Of a DNA stretch of 64,000 nt, positions 35,306 through 44,611 are shown in pieces. Numbering within the stretch: position 1 is the first letter of the stretch; each line of letters starts with the position of its first letter. A program made the translations under genes and the position numbers. Origin of the DNA: CAYVUV01 sp964455095 (GTDB taxonomy: Bacteria; Desulfobacterota; Binatia; HRBIN30; CADEER01); contig CAYVUV010000093.1 of assembly GCA_964455095.1 (NCBI GenBank), positions 1 to 64,000 on the forward strand. The letters are read 5' to 3'. The notes under the pieces are model-generated. The model saw nothing but the letters and a program-made list of their open reading frames with translations. It was not told where the DNA came from and made no database searches.

Positions 35306-36598
35306 ATGAAGCCCGGTGTCCGCGTCCTCGCCGTCCTCGCCGCCCTTCTGCTGAGTGCGTCCGCGGCCCGCGCCTGCCCCGGCGACTGCAACGGCGACAG
35401 CCGCGTCGCGGTGGCCGAGCTCGTCCTCGGTGTCCGCATTGCCCTCGGGCAGACGGCGACGGATTCCTGCGCGGCCGTCGACGGCGACCGATCGGGCGAC
35501 GTGGCGGTTGTCGAGTTGGTCGCCGCCGTGCGCGCCGCGCTGGCGGGCTGTCGCCTCGCCTTCGATGCTGCACAGCGGTATGCCGCGGGCGACTCGCCGC
35601 GTTCGGTCGCGGTCGCCACTCTCGACGACGACGTCTGGCCCGACATCGCCGTCGCCAATCACATCTCCAACGACGTCTCCGTGCTGCTGAACGACGGCAC
35701 CGGATCCTTTCTCCCGCAAGTCCGCCACCGCGTCGGATTGATTCCGCTCGGCATCGCGATCGCCGATTTCGACGCCGACGGCGCCGCCGACATCGCCACC
35801 GCCAACGGCGGATCGGGTGACGTCTCGATCCTGCTCGGTCGCGGTGATGGCTCTTTCGAGGACGAGCGGCGCTATCCAGCCCGCGCCGACGCGCGCACCA
35901 TCCTCGCGGCGCGGATCGATGCCAATCAGACGATCGACCTGGTCATCGCCTCCCCCACCGGCACGGGAATCAATGTCCTGTTCGGCCGCGGCGATGGGAC
36001 CTTCGATGCGGCCGTCATCGGCGCCGGCTTCCAGCCGTGGTGGGTAGCGCTCGGAGATGTCACCGGCGACGCGATCCCGGACCTCGTCACGGCGAACGCC
36101 GAGTCGATCGACCTGACCATTCTCGCCGGCATCGGCGGCGGCAGCTTCGTCGGCCGCAGCCGGTTGCCGTTGCGCGCAGCGGGATTCTCCGTCGCCATCG
36201 CCGACGTCGATCGCGACGGCGTCGCCGACCTTCTGACCGGCAATGGTCAAGACGCCAGCGTTTCTCTGCTACTCGGCGGCGCGGGCGGCTCCTTCGCGGC
36301 ACCCGTCCGGATTGCGGTCGGAGACGGACCGTTCCCGGTGCACATCGCCGACATGAACGGCGACACGCTCCCCGACATCGTCACCGCCAACGAGTTTTCG
36401 GACGATGTCTCGATCCGTCTGGGGCGCGGCGACGGGACATTTGAAATGGATCAGCGCGTGGCGATGGGTGAGTCTCCCTACGCCGTCGCGGTCAGCGACC
36501 TGAACCGCGATGGAAGGCTCGACCTCGTCGCCGCGACCGGTGCCACCGACGACGTCGCGGTCCGCCTGCGCACCCGCGCGCCACTCAGCGCCCCCTAG
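35306..36598 (+). CDS. Secreted FG-GAP/VCBS-type propeller with N-terminal EF-hand tag
   Basis: 430 residues. Signal peptide MKPGVRVLAVLAALLLSASAARA is followed directly by the EF-hand-like tag (CPGDCNGDSRVAVAELV and DRSGDVAVVELVAAVRAAL, 35372-35555), here N-terminal rather than C-terminal. The remainder is about seven FG-GAP-like repeats with the pattern VAVADVDRDGVADLLTGN and VSLLLG, forming a calcium-binding propeller. Such proteins mediate adhesion or polysaccharide binding; no enzyme motif is present. Confidence 0.85.
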   Translation: MKPGVRVLAVLAALLLSASAARACPGDCNGDSRVAVAELVLGVRIALGQTATDSCAAVDGDRSGDVAVVELVAAVRAALAGCRLAFDAAQRYAAGDSPRSVAVATLDDDVWPDIAVANHISNDVSVLLNDGTGSFLPQVRHRVGLIPLGIAIADFDADGAADIATANGGSGDVSILLGRGDGSFEDERRYPARADARTILAARIDANQTIDLVIASPTGTGINVLFGRGDGTFDAAVIGAGFQPWWVALGDVTGDAIPDLVTANAESIDLTILAGIGGGSFVGRSRLPLRAAGFSVAIADVDRDGVADLLTGNGQDASVSLLLGGAGGSFAAPVRIAVGDGPFPVHIADMNGDTLPDIVTANEFSDDVSIRLGRGDGTFEMDQRVAMGESPYAVAVSDLNRDGRLDLVAATGATDDVAVRLRTRAPLSAP

Positions 36599-36631
36599 GC
36601 ACAACAATTTCTGTTTGGTAGGCAGATTCAA

Positions 36632-39600
36632 ATGCAGGCATTGCTCCGCCGCGCCATGCTGGCAATCGTCCTCCTGGCCGGCGCAACTCCAGCAATCGGG
36701 GGAGTGGCGCGCTGCACCGGTGACTGCGACGACGACAAGGGTGTCGGCATCGCGGAGTTGATCACGGCGGTCAACGTCGCGCTGGGCACGCGCGACCTGC
36801 TCGACTGCGAGAACGGCGATCGCGACGGCGACGGCGCCGTCGAGATCGAAGAGCTGGTGCGCGCCGTCTCGCACGCGCTCGACGGCTGCGAAGGCGACAT
36901 CGAGCCGCGATTGTTCAAGACGCGCATCGACCACCCGTTCGATTCCTATCTGGCGTTCCCCGCCACGCAGGGGGGACCGTCCTGGGTGAAGTTCACCATC
37001 CGCGTCGACCAGCCGCACGTCGTCTACTTCCAGAACAGCGTGCAGATCCCCTTTCACCAGACCTTCGTCGCCGCGGCGCTCGAACCATACATCGGCTGGA
37101 CCCCGGCCGAGATCGACGCCGTCTCGCTGCATGCCGACGGCCAGGAGCTGGTCTTTGGCGCCGTGCTCTATTCGCCGACGCTGCCGCACGAGATCGCCAT
37201 CCAGCTCGTGCGCCAGGACGCCTACTCGGTCGACGAAGTCGTCGCCTACTTCGCCGCCGTACGCGCCTCGATTCGAGCCGCACAAAGCGTGCCCTTCTTC
37301 TACTTCCCCACCTTCGAACAGCAGGAGAGCGCCGCCGCCAACCGCGAGGCCCTGGCCTCGGCCGGCATCCCGCTCGGCTCGACCGAGCGCTGGGTCCACG
37401 GCGACGTCTGCTACGCCTTCGGCTGGGCGCACGGCCGCGTCGTCTACGTCGCCGGCGACGACATCGCCGACGCCTACGCCGCGGGCACGCTGCGCCCCGA
37501 GGACATTCTGCTCACCGACGGCGTGCCGGCGGAAATCCCGTTCGTCGCCGGCGTGCTGTCGCTTGCCCCGTCGACACCGAGCTCGCACGTAGCGATTCTC
37601 GCCGGCGATTGGGAGATCCCCTTCGCGTTTCTGTCGCGGGAAGAATCGGTCGCGGCAGCGCAGGCTCTGATCGGTCGCGAGGTGGTGCTGCGCGCCACGA
37701 CGCTGTCGCCGCACTTCTTCACCGGCGCCGACGTCGACGCAGCCGCCTGCCAGGTCCGCCTGGTCGACGTCACCGGCGCCCTCGACGACGCCGTCGTATC
37801 GCACCTGCGCGGGCTCAAACGCGCCCCCGATCTCGCCATCCGCCCGTTCGAGCTCTCGGGCAGCTACACGGCCGAGGTCGACACGGCGACACCGGACGAC
37901 GTCGTGTCGATCGGCGGCAAGGCGGCGAACTACGGCTTCCTGCGCCGGGCGATTCCGCAGAGCTCGCGCATGGCGATCGCGTTCACGTTCGACCTGTGGA
38001 ACGACTACCTCGACCAGACGATCGACGGCGGCGCCACGCTGCGCGCCAGGATCGCCGCGCTCCTCGCGCCCTTTCCCACCTACCCGCCAGCGGATTTCGA
38101 CGCGCTCTTCAACGCGCTCGACGACGTCCGCGATCTCATCGACGACGAGGCCGATTTCACCCCGGCGCAGCGGACGATCATCCTCGCCGCGCTGCAGCGC
38201 TTCGACCCCAACCTGCCGATTCGCTTCCGCTCCTCGACCAACGTCGAGGACAGCGACGTCTTCACCGGCGCCGGTCTCTACGAGAGCGAGAGCGGCTGCC
38301 TGGCGGACGAGCTCGACGGCGACGCGGAGGGGCCGAGCCGCTGCGACGCGACGCGCCCCGGTGAGCGTGGCGTCTTCCGCGCTCTGCGCAAGGTGTTCCA
38401 GAGCTTCTACAACGACAACGCGTTTCTCGAACGGCTGCGCCACCGCGTCGACGAGACGACGGTCGGTATGGCGGTGCTCGTCCACCACACCTTCACCGAC
38501 GACACCGAGCTCGCCAACGGCGTCGCGACACTGCGCGCCATGGGGCCGACCAACGCCGTCGTGACGATCGTCTCGCAGCCGGGCGCGTTCTCCGTCACCA
38601 ACCCCGAGGACGACGGCCGGCCCGAGGTCGTCGAGGTCTACGCCTTCGACGACAGCCGCATCGCCGCGCTCCGGCAGGGCGCCGACCGCCTGCCCCTGGG
38701 TGCGACGGTTCTGGAGATGCCCGGCGAATACACGGCGCTGACCAACCTGCTCATCGAGGTCGGGCACGCCTTCGGCGAATTTCACGGCGAGACCTATTTC
38801 GACATCGAGTTCGAGTACAAGAAGATCGTCGGCGAAGGGTTGGACGTGAAGCAGGTGCGGCGCATCCCCGGCATCACCGCGCGCGAGACGCCGCCGGTGC
38901 TGATCCACAGCCCTCTCGAGTTGTGCACCTTCCAGGGCGAGTACAGCGACGTCTTCGCCAACTATCGCCTCAAGTCGCGCTGGCAGCCCGCCTTCACCAA
39001 CGGGCCGATCGAAGCGCGAGGCGAGACGTTCTACGCCACGGCCGCGCACCAGTACGTGCTCGCCGGCGGCGTGCGCGACCTGGCTGGCGCTCCGTCGACC
39101 TGGCCCGACGCCGGCCACGAAGCATTCGATCCGGAGACGCCCGGCGTTCTCGGCTTCAGCGAATCGTGGAGCGTCGGCAGCGGCGCCGCGCGGCGCGTCA
39201 TGCAGTTGAAGACCCTGGTGCCGACCAGCATCGGCCCGGCGCGCATTCCCATCGTGTTCGCGGAGGATCTCGGCTTCACGCTCGAAGCCGAGCTCGACAC
39301 GCCGGTTCCCTACCTCGACTACAACGGCGAGATTGTCTTGCGCAGCGAGGAAAGCACGCGGCTGCATCCGTGCGCCGACCAGCAGCCGCTGACGGAGCAG
39401 TACCTGCTCCAGGACCGAACCTACACGGAGAACGCGGTCGTACTCGCGACGCATTTCTACTGGCCTCCGTTCCCCACCGGCGCCATCGCCGGTTACACCG
39501 CGCCAGTCGACCGCTGGGTCGAGACGACGATTGACGGCGTCAGCACCCAGCCCGTCGCATTGGACGGATACTTCTCACAGACCTATCGCCCCGAGCACCA

Positions 39601-39784
39601 CAACTTCGATGAGAACTTCATCTTCGATCCGCATCTCGAAGAGGGTGTCGACGCCAGCACGCTGGCGGAGTGGGACAGCAAGGGGATTCAGGCTGTGGTC
39701 CGACCGGCGGGGTTCGGCAACCTGCCGCTGCGTGCGCTGACGACGGATGGTCGACTCGTCGACCTGGCCGGGCTGCTGGAGTAG
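36632..39784 (+). CDS. Secreted PEP-synthase-like protein with N-terminal EF-hand tag
   Basis: 1,050 residues. Signal peptide (to about residue 23), then the EF-hand-like tag (CTGDCDDDKGVGIAELI and DRDGDGAVEIEELV, 27-87). The body carries the PEP/pyruvate-binding ATP-grasp signatures of PEP synthase and pyruvate phosphate dikinase: GGKAANYGFL (about 427), RFRSSTNVEDSD (about 530) and FEYKKIVGEGLDVKQVRRI near 730-750. A phosphohistidine-like segment TPSSHVAILAGDWEIPF (about 314-330) lies before the ATP-grasp part, the reverse of the order in PEP synthase. A secreted member would act outside the cytoplasm, where ATP is scarce, so a non-metabolic or substrate-binding role is possible. It follows the FG-GAP gene by 33 bases. 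Confidence 0.78.
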   Translation: MQALLRRAMLAIVLLAGATPAIGGVARCTGDCDDDKGVGIAELITAVNVALGTRDLLDCENGDRDGDGAVEIEELVRAVSHALDGCEGDIEPRLFKTRIDHPFDSYLAFPATQGGPSWVKFTIRVDQPHVVYFQNSVQIPFHQTFVAAALEPYIGWTPAEIDAVSLHADGQELVFGAVLYSPTLPHEIAIQLVRQDAYSVDEVVAYFAAVRASIRAAQSVPFFYFPTFEQQESAAANREALASAGIPLGSTERWVHGDVCYAFGWAHGRVVYVAGDDIADAYAAGTLRPEDILLTDGVPAEIPFVAGVLSLAPSTPSSHVAILAGDWEIPFAFLSREESVAAAQALIGREVVLRATTLSPHFFTGADVDAAACQVRLVDVTGALDDAVVSHLRGLKRAPDLAIRPFELSGSYTAEVDTATPDDVVSIGGKAANYGFLRRAIPQSSRMAIAFTFDLWNDYLDQTIDGGATLRARIAALLAPFPTYPPADFDALFNALDDVRDLIDDEADFTPAQRTIILAALQRFDPNLPIRFRSSTNVEDSDVFTGAGLYESESGCLADELDGDAEGPSRCDATRPGERGVFRALRKVFQSFYNDNAFLERLRHRVDETTVGMAVLVHHTFTDDTELANGVATLRAMGPTNAVVTIVSQPGAFSVTNPEDDGRPEVVEVYAFDDSRIAALRQGADRLPLGATVLEMPGEYTALTNLLIEVGHAFGEFHGETYFDIEFEYKKIVGEGLDVKQVRRIPGITARETPPVLIHSPLELCTFQGEYSDVFANYRLKSRWQPAFTNGPIEARGETFYATAAHQYVLAGGVRDLAGAPSTWPDAGHEAFDPETPGVLGFSESWSVGSGAARRVMQLKTLVPTSIGPARIPIVFAEDLGFTLEAELDTPVPYLDYNGEIVLRSEESTRLHPCADQQPLTEQYLLQDRTYTENAVVLATHFYWPPFPTGAIAGYTAPVDRWVETTIDGVSTQPVALDGYFSQTYRPEHHNFDENFIFDPHLEEGVDASTLAEWDSKGIQAVVRPAGFGNLPLRALTTDGRLVDLAGLLE

Positions 39785-39788
39785 CGGC

Positions 39789-40343
39789 TCAGCGCTTGTT
39801 CCGCTCCGCGAGTCGCGCGCGGGTCATGCGCTCGCGAAGACCGCCTTCTTTGAGGAAGGCCTGCTCGAGCTGCCGGATCTGACGATCGAGAAGGTAGTTG
39901 GTCTGGTGGATCAGGCAAATGATGATGTTGGCCACCACCTCGGGTGGGCGAGTTTCGATATAGGGCCTATAGGTCTCATAGGACCCATTTTTCTTCGACC
40001 CCAGTTTGCGGACAAACAGCGCCTCTTTGCTGTCTTTCTCCCAGAGAGGAAATCCGCGCGTGCGCAGGAAATCACGGTAATCTTCCAAGAGCTCTTCTTG
40101 GCTCGCGCGAGCCACGTTCATCAACTTGATCTCCATCTCCTTGGAGGTGCCTGACGCCATGCTGCCTTCGACGATGTTCTGCTTGCCGGACCGTGCTGCC
40201 TGCACCATCTGGTCATGTGTGCGGCTGCGCCGGTCGATGAAGTGGTCGCAGAAGAACACCGTCGCGTCGTAGACGATCAGTGCCTTCTTGTAGGACAGCA
40301 GGTCCTTGTACCCGCCGTGCTTGGGGATGAACCCGGAGCCCAT
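39789..40343 (-). CDS. Four-helix-bundle protein with suffix domain
   Basis: 184 residues from ATG 40343. The N-terminal LSYKKALIVYDATVFFC and SRTHDQMVQAARSGKQNIVEG segments match the 23S rRNA intervening-sequence-protein-like four-helix bundle. The C-terminal part (YRPYIETRPPEVVANIIICL, then QLEQAFL) is the four-helix-bundle suffix domain. It starts one base after the glycosyltransferase stop and is the last gene of the glycosylation operon; its role there is unknown. It is convergent with the PEP-synthase-like gene, ending five bases from it. Confidence 0.83.
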   Translation of the reverse strand: MGSGFIPKHGGYKDLLSYKKALIVYDATVFFCDHFIDRRSRTHDQMVQAARSGKQNIVEGSMASGTSKEMEIKLMNVARASQEELLEDYRDFLRTRGFPLWEKDSKEALFVRKLGSKKNGSYETYRPYIETRPPEVVANIIICLIHQTNYLLDRQIRQLEQAFLKEGGLRERMTRARLAERNKR

Positions 40344-40344
40344 C

Positions 40345-43300
40345 TCACTTCCCTGCCGCCTGCCGCACCGTCGCGGCATCGACAAGGTACACCCACACAA
40401 TGGTGCCCGGGGGCAGGCAGGCGATCTGCTCGACTCGGGCCGTTGGGTAGATACGCTCGATGACCGTGCGCTCCTCGGCGCGGCTGGGCAGAACGATGAA
40501 GGCCGCGCCCGGCGCCGGGTCGACTGGGGCGATCGGCAGCGTGTCTGCGAGCTTGGTGGTGAGGTCGGAGAGATCCGAGTCGCTGGCGAAGAAGCGGAAC
40601 AGGCCGGCCAGGGAGGAGACATCCTCGCGCTTGCGGACGAGGTAGTGGTGGTACTCGGGGTGCTCGCGGATGTAGCGCGCGGCCATCACCGCGCCTTCGG
40701 CGGCGAAGACGGTGCGGCCGTCCGGGCCGAGAGGCCGGCGCACCGCCGCCCACACCGCCGTCAGGTTGGCGGCGCTGATGGCCGCGAGCAGCGCCAGGGC
40801 GCCGGCCTGCGCCGGAAGCCGCCACCAGTGCGGTCGCCATCTGTCGGTCAGCGCCAGCATGCGGTCGAGCGCCACGCCGCTGGCGAGCATGATCGGCACC
40901 AGTGCCGCGAGAAAATGATAGTGCGTCGGCGGCCCCGGCAGCACGGCGCTGCCGAGAAAGATACAGATCGCACCCCACGCCAGGACGAGAAACGTCGCCG
41001 GCGTCCGCCACCACAACAGCAGGTACCCGAGTCCGACGCCGAACAGCACCGCACCGTCGCGCATGCAAATGGACTCGCCGGTCGAGACGCCCCAGGCACT
41101 TTCGGCGTAGAAGAGGATCGCCCCGAACGAATGCCCCAGCTGATGCGCCCAGAGCGCCGGGTCCCAGCGAATGGAGCCGTCGGGGTTGAGGAACACGACG
41201 ATCTCGCTGGCGCGCTGCGCGACGATCGTATCGGCCATCGACTGCGCCTGCATCGGCAGGTAGACCATGCACCCGCCCAGCACGAGCCACAGCAGCCCAC
41301 TGCGCTGCCGCCACAGCGCGCGCGGGTAGAGGACCGCGAGATAGAGCAGCAACGCGGCTCCGACCGGCACGTACGTCACCGAGGCGTAGTAGCCGAGCAG
41401 TGCCCAGCCGCTCAGCACGCCGGCCAGGCACCAATGAAATCGACAGCCGCGGCGCAAGCCGACGGCGGCGCAATAGAGCGCGAAGAGGAACGGCGGCACC
41501 GGATCGAGCACATAGGGCTGGCGCGAGTACAGCAGCAGGACGTGATTCACGCACACCAGCAGCGCCGCAATCACGGCGACGCGCGCGTTGAACAGCACCG
41601 CGCCGAGCAGATAGGTGCCCCACACCACGGCAACGCCGGACACCGCGGCCGACAGGCGCAGCACCCAGTACTCGCGGCCGAACACCTCGAACGCCGCCAT
41701 CACCGGCACCAGCCACGGCCGGCCGATCGAGTAGACGCGCGAAAAGAACGGCCGCCACTCGCCACGCATGGCGCGCAGCACCTCGTGGCCGAACATGCCG
41801 TGGTCGTGGTGCACGTGGTCGGGGTAGTACCCGATCTGCCAGAAGCGCAGCACGGCCGCCGCCAGCACCAACGCCAGCGCCAGCCACAACGACCGCGAGC
41901 CACGCGCCTTCGCCGGGCGCGGCGGAAATGCCGCGGCCACCACCCAGATCTGCCCGGCCAACCACAGCGCCACGGCGATTGCCTGCTCCTGCGGCGCCAG
42001 ACGCAGCACGGCGATGCACCCCGCCAGGCTCGCAACCGCCAGCGCGAGCAACACGGCGAGCCGCCAGCGATCGCCGCGCGGCGGCGGCGCCGTCCATTGA
42101 CTCGCAACGAACGACGACAGCGTACCGGCCGCGCCCGCCATCGCGTTCAGGATGCGCAACGCCACCGCCGCCGCGACACAACCGGCGGCGAACTCCCATG
42201 AGCGGCGATCGAAGCCGCTGGCGGTGATCTCCTTCGCGCTGGCCCACGCGACGTACACGCCGCCGGCGAGCACCACGACGAAGAACGCCATCGCCGCCCA
42301 GCGCAACGGCCGCGCCGCTGCTGCTGAACTGGGAATGGCCGCGGGCGCGGCATCCGCCGCGGGGTGTCGCATCCCGCGGCGCCAGAGCTCGCGTGCTTCG
42401 CGCCGGCGCAACAGCACGGCGATCAGCAGCGCGGCGAGCGCGCCGAGTATCGGCACCGGCAGCGCGCGCTGCCACCACGGCACGTCCGGCGGCACCGCGG
42501 CCCGCGCGGCGGTCGCGTTGAGCCACTCGACCTCGGGTTCCCACACCAGTCCGATCAACACGGTGCCGCGCGCCGACAAGTTGGCGCAGGTGGGGCGCAG
42601 ATCGGGTTCGTAGAGCTGCGCCGAACCGTCCGGGCGCGATATCCAGACGCGATAGTCCTCGGGCGACACGGCGATCAGGTCGCCGCCCGGACCAATGCGG
42701 GTGTCCTCGACGTGGCGCACGATGCTCATGACGCGCAACAGCCGATAGTCGGGCGCCAGGACGCGCAGCTGATGGTTGTCGAAATCGGTGGTGAAGATCG
42801 TGCCGTCCGCCGCCACGTCGAGCGATGAGACGGAGGTGAAGAAGCGCTTCGGATCCGTATCGATCCACTGCCCCGCCGCGTCGGCGTGTCCCGGCGGTTC
42901 GGATTGCCACACCACCGAACCGTCGGGCTTCATCTCGACGAGCTGGCCGTAGGCGGCGTTGCGCGTCAGCAGGATATTGCCGTTGGCCAGCGGCACGGCG
43001 GTGCGGACACCTGGCACGCTGCGCTGCCACTCCAGGCTCAGATCGGGAGACGTCGCGACGATCTCGTTGAGGCCGGTGACGAGCAGTCCGCCGCCCGGCC
43101 GCGGCCGCGCCCGGACCGGGAACGTCCCGATCCGCCGCCGCCACTGCACCGCCCAGGCCGCGTCGAGCTGCAGCACCTCGTGCGCATCCTGATCGACCAG
43201 CAGCAGGCCGCCGTCCGGCAGCGGCGTGACGTCGGACGGTTTGCGCAGCCCGCGCAGCTTGCGCAGCGGTGTGAAGTCGCGGTCGTACTCGACTACCAGC

Positions 43301-43410
43301 GACGGCCCGTCACCAATCTCTATTACGGGCACCGCCGGCGCTGCTGCCGCGGCGCGGGCGACGAGCAGGGCGATGACCACACCCCGCAGCGCCGCGCTGA
43401 GTCTGCTCAC
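40345..43410 (-). CDS. GT39-like membrane glycosyltransferase with N-terminal propeller, paralogue A
   Basis: 1,021 residues. A signal/anchor segment (RGVVIALLVARAAAAAP) precedes an extracytoplasmic beta-propeller (repeats such as DVTPLPDGGLLLVDQDAHEV and VPLANGNILLTRN) of about 300 residues. The polytopic GT39/ArnT/PMT-like core follows, with the first-loop acidic His-rich motif PDHVHHDHGMFGHE and the RPWLVP segment. GT39 enzymes transfer sugars from polyprenyl phosphates to lipids or proteins on the outer side of the membrane. The GTG at 43410 lies 7 bases from the LamG stop. It is paralogous to the gene at 44612. Confidence 0.85.
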   Translation of the reverse strand: MSRLSAALRGVVIALLVARAAAAAPAVPVIEIGDGPSLVVEYDRDFTPLRKLRGLRKPSDVTPLPDGGLLLVDQDAHEVLQLDAAWAVQWRRRIGTFPVRARPRPGGGLLVTGLNEIVATSPDLSLEWQRSVPGVRTAVPLANGNILLTRNAAYGQLVEMKPDGSVVWQSEPPGHADAAGQWIDTDPKRFFTSVSSLDVAADGTIFTTDFDNHQLRVLAPDYRLLRVMSIVRHVEDTRIGPGGDLIAVSPEDYRVWISRPDGSAQLYEPDLRPTCANLSARGTVLIGLVWEPEVEWLNATAARAAVPPDVPWWQRALPVPILGALAALLIAVLLRRREARELWRRGMRHPAADAAPAAIPSSAAAARPLRWAAMAFFVVVLAGGVYVAWASAKEITASGFDRRSWEFAAGCVAAAVALRILNAMAGAAGTLSSFVASQWTAPPPRGDRWRLAVLLALAVASLAGCIAVLRLAPQEQAIAVALWLAGQIWVVAAAFPPRPAKARGSRSLWLALALVLAAAVLRFWQIGYYPDHVHHDHGMFGHEVLRAMRGEWRPFFSRVYSIGRPWLVPVMAAFEVFGREYWVLRLSAAVSGVAVVWGTYLLGAVLFNARVAVIAALLVCVNHVLLLYSRQPYVLDPVPPFLFALYCAAVGLRRGCRFHWCLAGVLSGWALLGYYASVTYVPVGAALLLYLAVLYPRALWRQRSGLLWLVLGGCMVYLPMQAQSMADTIVAQRASEIVVFLNPDGSIRWDPALWAHQLGHSFGAILFYAESAWGVSTGESICMRDGAVLFGVGLGYLLLWWRTPATFLVLAWGAICIFLGSAVLPGPPTHYHFLAALVPIMLASGVALDRMLALTDRWRPHWWRLPAQAGALALLAAISAANLTAVWAAVRRPLGPDGRTVFAAEGAVMAARYIREHPEYHHYLVRKREDVSSLAGLFRFFASDSDLSDLTTKLADTLPIAPVDPAPGAAFIVLPSRAEERTVIERIYPTARVEQIACLPPGTIVWVYLVDAATVRQAAGK

Positions 43411-43417
43411 GACGCGG

Positions 43418-44527
43418 TCACTGGGCGCGTGCGGCGATCTCTTCTTGCGAAAGGGCTCGCCCGTAGACCTGGAAGTTGGCAATCGTCGCGCTGGCACCGG
43501 TCGGGGGCGCCTGCGGGACGTCGGAGCCGAGGTAGAGCGGCGTGCCGGGGCGAATCTGCAGCTGTCCGGAGTAGCTGTTCTGTCCGGCCATGACGTTGTC
43601 GATGTAGAAGGTCGTCAACTCGTCGCCCCACGTCGCGGTCAGCGTGTGGCGCTCGCCCGCCGCCCATTCATCGATCGGCACGCTGATGCCGGTCTCTTCT
43701 CCCGTGTTGGCGGCGAAGACGAAGCGCATGTACTTGCCGTTCTTGTAGATGCGCAGCAGGTTGTCGGGCTCGTTCGGCGTGCGGATGTTGACCAGCGAGA
43801 AGTCCCCTTCGTCGGCGCCGTTCCAGGTCGGCTGCAGGTCGAGCGAAATCGTCCCGGCGTCGCCGCGCACGTTGCCCGCGTCGGGGAACGCCAGCACCGA
43901 CTGCGGCTTGAAACGCACGCCTTTGCCTTCGTCGTCGTAGGACAAGTCCTGCTCGACCAGCGGGGCCGTGCCGTCTTCGGCAACCAGGCCAGCCTTGGCA
44001 TCCAGGGGCAACGACAGAACGACATCGGCTGCTGGGCCCTTGTCGTCGTCCGGGTCCTCGTCCGCCGCGCGGTCCTCGTCCGGCGGGTTGCGCTCGCTCT
44101 GCCCGCCGGAGAGGTGATCCGCAATCGCGCTGCGGCGCTCGGCCGATACCGCCGGCATACCGGGAATGTCCGCAATCGCCGCGCCCGAGACCCCGCCGCC
44201 AGACGCGCCGCGCACCGCCGAACCGATGTGGCTGCCCGCACCGCGCCGCCCGGTCGTGATCACCACGGCGCCACGGCCCGGCGGCCGCGCCCCCTCGCCC
44301 GCCGCCGATTCGCCCGCGCCGCTCGATCCCTTCCTGGCGCGCACGGCGCGGCCGGGCTCTTTGCCCGGCAACGGATGGCCGAAACGCGCGCGCTGTGCCG
44401 GCTCGTCTTCGGACACCAGCGCCGGATCGTCGCCCGGCAGCACCACAGGGCGGCTCAGCATCCGCGGGGCAACTGCCGCCAGCGCCGCCGCGGCCAGGGT
44501 CAGCACGATGATCTGTGCTCGTGACAT
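43418..44527 (-). CDS. Exported LamG/concanavalin-like protein
   Basis: 369 residues. An N-terminal membrane anchor (IIVLTLAAAALAAVAP) is followed by a low-complexity Gly/Arg/Asp region (about 40-160) and a LamG-like jelly roll (VLSLPLDAKAGLV, then SLDLQPTW and FYIDNVMAGQNSYSG, ending IANFQVYGRALSQEEI). Such domains bind glycans. It lies between the two propeller-GT39 genes and is 7 bases from the next gene, so it probably works in the same surface-glycan pathway. Confidence 0.82.
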   Translation of the reverse strand: MSRAQIIVLTLAAAALAAVAPRMLSRPVVLPGDDPALVSEDEPAQRARFGHPLPGKEPGRAVRARKGSSGAGESAAGEGARPPGRGAVVITTGRRGAGSHIGSAVRGASGGGVSGAAIADIPGMPAVSAERRSAIADHLSGGQSERNPPDEDRAADEDPDDDKGPAADVVLSLPLDAKAGLVAEDGTAPLVEQDLSYDDEGKGVRFKPQSVLAFPDAGNVRGDAGTISLDLQPTWNGADEGDFSLVNIRTPNEPDNLLRIYKNGKYMRFVFAANTGEETGISVPIDEWAAGERHTLTATWGDELTTFYIDNVMAGQNSYSGQLQIRPGTPLYLGSDVPQAPPTGASATIANFQVYGRALSQEEIAARAQ

Positions 44528-44611
44528 GCGGTACCGCTCCTCACCCTCCCCTGCCTGCGAGGCTGGCCAACAAACCGCGCACTGTCAAGCTGGCCGCCGG
44601 CGAATCGCCAT

